A DNA stretch of 64,000 nt, taken from positions 620,001 through 684,000 of the forward strand of contig NZ_JBGJZM010000001.1 of assembly GCF_042610425.1 (NCBI RefSeq). Reading direction: 5' to 3'. The DNA comes from Ectobacillus sp042610425 (GTDB lineage: Bacteria > Bacillota > Bacilli > Bacillales > Bacillaceae_G). Made by a program: the position numbers and the translations under genes. The notes under the pieces were generated by a model, which did not search any database, was not told the DNA's origin, and was given only the letters and a program-made list of their open reading frames with translations. Shown here one piece after another: positions 60,929 to 64,000 of the stretch. Numbering within the stretch: the first letter of the stretch is position 1; each line of letters opens with the position of its first letter.

Positions 60929-62407
60929 ATGTGTTCTCAATTTAACACACCATTGTTTACCGCTCTTGTAGAACATGCAAAGAAAAATCCAATTCAATTC
61001 CATATTCCTGGTCATAAAAAAGGAAATGGCATGGATCCTGAATTTAGAGATTTTATAGGTGACAATGCACTTTCTATTGATTTAATAAACATCGGTCCTT
61101 TAGATGATTTACATCAGCCAAAAGGAATCATTAAACAAGCTCAAGATTTAGCTGCTACTGCATTTGGTGCTGATTATACTTTCTTTTCTATTCAAGGGAC
61201 GAGCAGTGCTATTATGGCAATGGTGATGAGCGTTTGCGGACCCGATGATAAAATTGTTGTACCACGTAATGTGCATAAATCTATCATGAGCGCAATTATC
61301 TTTTCAGGTGCAATCCCAATATTTATTCATCCAGAGGTTGATTCTAATTTAGGAATATCACATGGGATTACGCCTGAATCTGTAGAAATGACATTGAAAC
61401 AACATCCTGATGTGAGAGCAGTGCTAGTAATTAATCCAACCTATTATGGAATAGCTGGAGACCTAATAAAAATTGTAGATATTGCTCATTCACGAAATAT
61501 TCCAGTGCTTGTAGATGAAGCACATGGGGCTCATCTTCAGTTTCATGATGCCCTTCCTCTTTCGGCTATGCAGGCAGGTGCTGATATGGCTGCAACTAGT
61601 GTGCATAAACTTGGCGGATCATTAACGCAAAGCTCGATTTTGAATGTACGTGGGAATTTAATTTCAGCAAGCCATGTGCAAGCTGTTTTAAGTATGCTGA
61701 CCACAACGTCCACGTCATACTTATTACTTGCTTCTTTAGATGCAGCGAGAAGATTGTTAGCAACGAAAGGTAATATTCTTTTAGAAAATACGATCCGTTT
61801 AGCAGAACAAACTCGTGATCTTATTAATGAAATTGATAATCTATATTGTGTTGGACGTGAAATTTTGGGGACAGAGGCAGCATTTGCTATGGATCCTACC
61901 AAGCTCCTTATCTCAGTAAAAAATCTTGGGATTACTGGGTATGATGTAGAAGTATGGCTTCGTGAAAGGTTTCATATTGAGGTTGAATTATCTGATCTTT
62001 ATAATATCCTTTGTATTATCACAAATGGTGATACGGAAGAAGACTTGCGAACGCTTGTCCATGCATTAAAGGAACTTTCAGATGAATGTAGCGACCTTAG
62101 AGATATTCATATAGATGCGCCTGTTTTATTGCCGAGCATACCGGTACTTGCCTTAACTCCACGTGATGCATTTTATGCAGAAACCGAAGTAATTCCATTT
62201 GAAGAATCAGCTGGTAGAATTATTGCTGAATTTGTTATGGTGTATCCCCCAGGTATTCCTATTTTCATCCCGGGTGAAATGATAACGGAAGAAAATCTAC
62301 TATACACGAGAAGAAATCTGGAAGCCGGTCTTCCTGTTAAAGGTGCAGAAGATTATGAATTGCAATCATTACGTGTAATAAAAGAACATAAACATCCCGT
62401 TGGCTAA
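60929..62407 (+). CDS. Orn/Lys/Arg decarboxylase family protein (SpeA/YaaO-like)
   Basis: The 492-residue product is a fold-type I PLP decarboxylase, the short Bacillus type. N-terminal FHIPGHKKGNGMDP and the cofactor segment FSIQGTSSAIMAM are visible. DEAHGAHLQFH carries the PLP-pyridine Asp, and ATSVHKLGGSLTQSS carries the PLP Lys. The C-terminal domain is the Orn/Lys/Arg_deC_C type (YPPGIPIFIPGEMI). The substrate (arginine, lysine or ornithine) cannot be decided by eye. AAGAGGTGAATAGTAATC precedes ATG 60929. It is flanked by terminators on both sides, so it is probably transcribed alone. Confidence 0.88.
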   Translation: MCSQFNTPLFTALVEHAKKNPIQFHIPGHKKGNGMDPEFRDFIGDNALSIDLINIGPLDDLHQPKGIIKQAQDLAATAFGADYTFFSIQGTSSAIMAMVMSVCGPDDKIVVPRNVHKSIMSAIIFSGAIPIFIHPEVDSNLGISHGITPESVEMTLKQHPDVRAVLVINPTYYGIAGDLIKIVDIAHSRNIPVLVDEAHGAHLQFHDALPLSAMQAGADMAATSVHKLGGSLTQSSILNVRGNLISASHVQAVLSMLTTTSTSYLLLASLDAARRLLATKGNILLENTIRLAEQTRDLINEIDNLYCVGREILGTEAAFAMDPTKLLISVKNLGITGYDVEVWLRERFHIEVELSDLYNILCIITNGDTEEDLRTLVHALKELSDECSDLRDIHIDAPVLLPSIPVLALTPRDAFYAETEVIPFEESAGRIIAEFVMVYPPGIPIFIPGEMITEENLLYTRRNLEAGLPVKGAEDYELQSLRVIKEHKHPVG

Positions 62408-62439
62408 GTAGAGAAGTATACGATTTTATGAATCAGAAC

Positions 62440-62487
62440 GAAATAAACGGATAGAAGCTCTATTTTGAGAGATTCTATCCGTTTATT
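62440..62487. terminator. Bidirectional terminator between the decarboxylase and rqcH
   Basis: AAATAAACGGATAGAA pairs with TTCTATCCGTTTATTT across a 16-base loop, with T-rich sequence on the right and A-rich sequence on the left. Confidence 0.88.
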
Positions 62488-64000
62488 TTATTTTTTTAAT
62501 CGCATAACAATGTCTGCTTCCGGAGTAACATACACGGTTTGTTGATGATCGTATGTCACGAAACCAAGCTTACCTCCGCTTGGTTTTTTAACATATCGGA
62601 TTTTCGTAAAGTCAACTGGTACGGAGCTTGAATGTTTTGCTTTGCTAAAGTAAGCAGCAAGCGTAGCTGCTTCTAAAATAGTTTGTTCACTCGGCTCTGT
62701 TGCTCGTATCAGAACATGAGAACCTGGTATATCCTTCGTATGAAGCCATATTTCGTCCCGGCGCGCAAAGCGGTGCGTTAAGTATTCGTTTTGTTTATTA
62801 TTCTTACCGATTACAACTTCTGTTCCATCACTGGACGTATAGAAATCAAGAATGGGCTTGCTAACGCTCTTTTTCTTCATTTTTTGTGCTCGTTTGCGTA
62901 TATATCCTTCTTCAGCTAACTCTTCCCGAATTTCTTCTATGTCCTTTTGAGAAGCTGATTCCATCTGCTGGAGCAGGCCTTCAAAATATAAAATTTCTTC
63001 CTTCGTTTTTTCGATTTGTTCCATCACGACGGTTACAGAGTTCTTCGCTTTCTGGTATTTGTGAAAATAGGCTTGTGCATTCTCTGATGGCGTTTTTAAT
63101 GGATTTAAAGAAATGGAGATAGTAGCATTTTGTTCGTCATAATAATTGCTAACTTCCGCAACCTTGTCTCCTTTTCGTATGGCATAAATATTTGCCGTTA
63201 TCAATTCACCAAGCAGCTGATAATGGTCAGCCTTTTCTGCACTTTGTAACGTTGCTTGTAACTTCAGTAATTTCTTCTCATTTTTCGCTAATTCATTTTG
63301 CATAAACTTTTCTAAATCATGCGCTTGCTGCTTTACACGATCACGGTTATCTTTACTAAAGAAAAAACGATCTAACAGCTCGCCTAACGTTGCAAATTCC
63401 TTCACTTCTCCTGTTAGATGGGTAAGAGGTAACATATAGAAATATTCCTTGTTACCCGATACAACCATTGTCGGTGTATACTGGTGGTTCTTTAGTTTTT
63501 CTAATGTTTGGAAGAAGGAATTTTCCAAGGCTGTTTCGTTTGCTAACCCAGCTAATGAAAGGATTTCCTTCGTTAATAGAGGAGACATTCCGGAAAATGA
63601 AGCAACTAGTTGTTTGTCCATTTTACCTGCTAAAAAATCAAGTGGTTTGAGAAGGTCTTCCTTTGATTCAATCCGTAACGGATTTTGTTTATGCTGCGAT
63701 GGTGGAGCAATGTAAGTTCCTCCAGCATAAACAGTTCGATATCGATTTACGTTGGCAGAGATGTGTTTTAAACTGTCTAATATTGTGTTGGTATTCGTTT
63801 CTACTAAAATGATGTTACTATGGCGTCCCATAATTTCAATAATTAACGTTTTGAGCGATTCATCGCCAATTTCATTTCGGCTCCTTACCTTAATATGTAC
63901 AATTCGCTCAAGCTCATCTTGCCAAACTTCTTCTATAATACCTCCTTCTAAATGCTTTCGAAGAAGCATACAAAACATAGGGGGGGAAGAAGGCGTATCG
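62488..64000 (-). CDS. rqcH: Ribosome quality control factor RqcH (NEMF/FbpA family), 5'-truncated
   Basis: RqcH binds stalled 50S-peptidyl-tRNA complexes and adds alanine tails that mark the peptide for degradation. The frame runs off the right edge of the window; the N-terminal 65 or so residues are missing. The visible part begins DTPSSPPMFCMLLRKHLEGG. It has the NFACT-N domain, long coiled coils (about residues 240-350 of the fragment) and the NFACT-R domain with DEIWLHTKDIPGSHVLIRA, YFSKAKHSSSVPVDFT and PSGGKLGFVTY. B. subtilis yloA is the equivalent, also not far from pyr. Confidence 0.94.
   Translation of the reverse strand, partial: DTPSSPPMFCMLLRKHLEGGIIEEVWQDELERIVHIKVRSRNEIGDESLKTLIIEIMGRHSNIILVETNTNTILDSLKHISANVNRYRTVYAGGTYIAPPSQHKQNPLRIESKEDLLKPLDFLAGKMDKQLVASFSGMSPLLTKEILSLAGLANETALENSFFQTLEKLKNHQYTPTMVVSGNKEYFYMLPLTHLTGEVKEFATLGELLDRFFFSKDNRDRVKQQAHDLEKFMQNELAKNEKKLLKLQATLQSAEKADHYQLLGELITANIYAIRKGDKVAEVSNYYDEQNATISISLNPLKTPSENAQAYFHKYQKAKNSVTVVMEQIEKTKEEILYFEGLLQQMESASQKDIEEIREELAEEGYIRKRAQKMKKKSVSKPILDFYTSSDGTEVVIGKNNKQNEYLTHRFARRDEIWLHTKDIPGSHVLIRATEPSEQTILEAATLAAYFSKAKHSSSVPVDFTKIRYVKKPSGGKLGFVTYDHQQTVYVTPEADIVMRLKK

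Noticed and set aside
1..64000. CRISPR array, prophage, insertion sequence, tRNA or rRNA
   Set aside because: I looked for repeated spacer units, integrase or transposase motifs, terminal inverted repeats and tRNA cloverleaf signatures and saw none. The tRNA-like leader at ileS is a T-box.

Overview
This window is a chromosomal housekeeping segment of a low-GC, endospore-forming Firmicute. Gene order and protein sequences point to Bacillus, close to the B. cereus group. Markers are the aa3 oxidase tail (ctaDEFG), the ylbA-ylbO block, the division and cell-wall (dcw) cluster with spoVD and spoVE, spoIIGA-sigE-sigG, ylmC-ylmH-divIVA, a T-box ileS and a PyrR-controlled pyr operon. An enoyl-CoA hydratase between rpmF and rsfA, and an IleS that reads like the B. 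cereus one, favour that group. The species cannot be fixed from sequence alone.

Layout: 1-3189 is the cytochrome c oxidase operon (ctaD lacks its 5' part). 3234-14632 is the ylb block: ylbA, CAP-domain ylbC, ylbD, ylbE, a phosphoglycerate-mutase-like phosphatase, ricF (ylbF), ylbG, rsmD, coaD, ylbJ, ylbK, ylbL, tmcAL (ylbM), ylbN and rpmF. A probable csfG sporulation RNA lies on the minus strand between ylbG and rsmD. 14749-19120 carries an enoyl-CoA hydratase, rsfA, a wrecked ylbP, panE and bshC. 19332-34907 is the dcw cluster: rsmH, ftsL, pbpB, spoVD, murE, mraY, murD, spoVE, murB, divIB, ftsA, ftsZ. It lacks mraZ and murG at their usual places and holds a decayed remnant of sbp. 35148-37645 is spoIIGA-sigE-sigG. 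37819-41798 is ylmC, ylmD, ylmE, sepF, ylmG, ylmH, divIVA. Then come ileS, ylyA, lspA and rluD, and the complete pyrimidine operon pyrR-P-B-C-AA-AB-K-D-F-E (47119-58781). The right end has a MocR-type regulator, a 29-codon ORF, an Orn/Lys/Arg-type decarboxylase and, on the minus strand, a 5'-truncated rqcH.

How the parts work together: divisome genes (ftsL, pbpB, divIB, ftsA, ftsZ, sepF, divIVA) sit among lipid II synthesis genes and sporulation genes (spoVD, spoVE, spoIIGA, sigE, sigG, ylbJ, rsfA, ylyA), so growth, division and sporulation are closely linked here. De novo UMP synthesis is apparently controlled by PyrR at three attenuators, one of which has lost the PyrR-loop sequence. Isoleucyl-tRNA charging controls ileS through a T-box.

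I saw no phage, insertion sequence, CRISPR array, tRNA or rRNA, and no convincing new multi-gene system. The most informative points are two fresh pseudogenes (ylbP, sbp), the missing mraZ and murG, the probable csfG RNA, the altered third pyr attenuator, and the small ORF plus terminator ahead of the decarboxylase.
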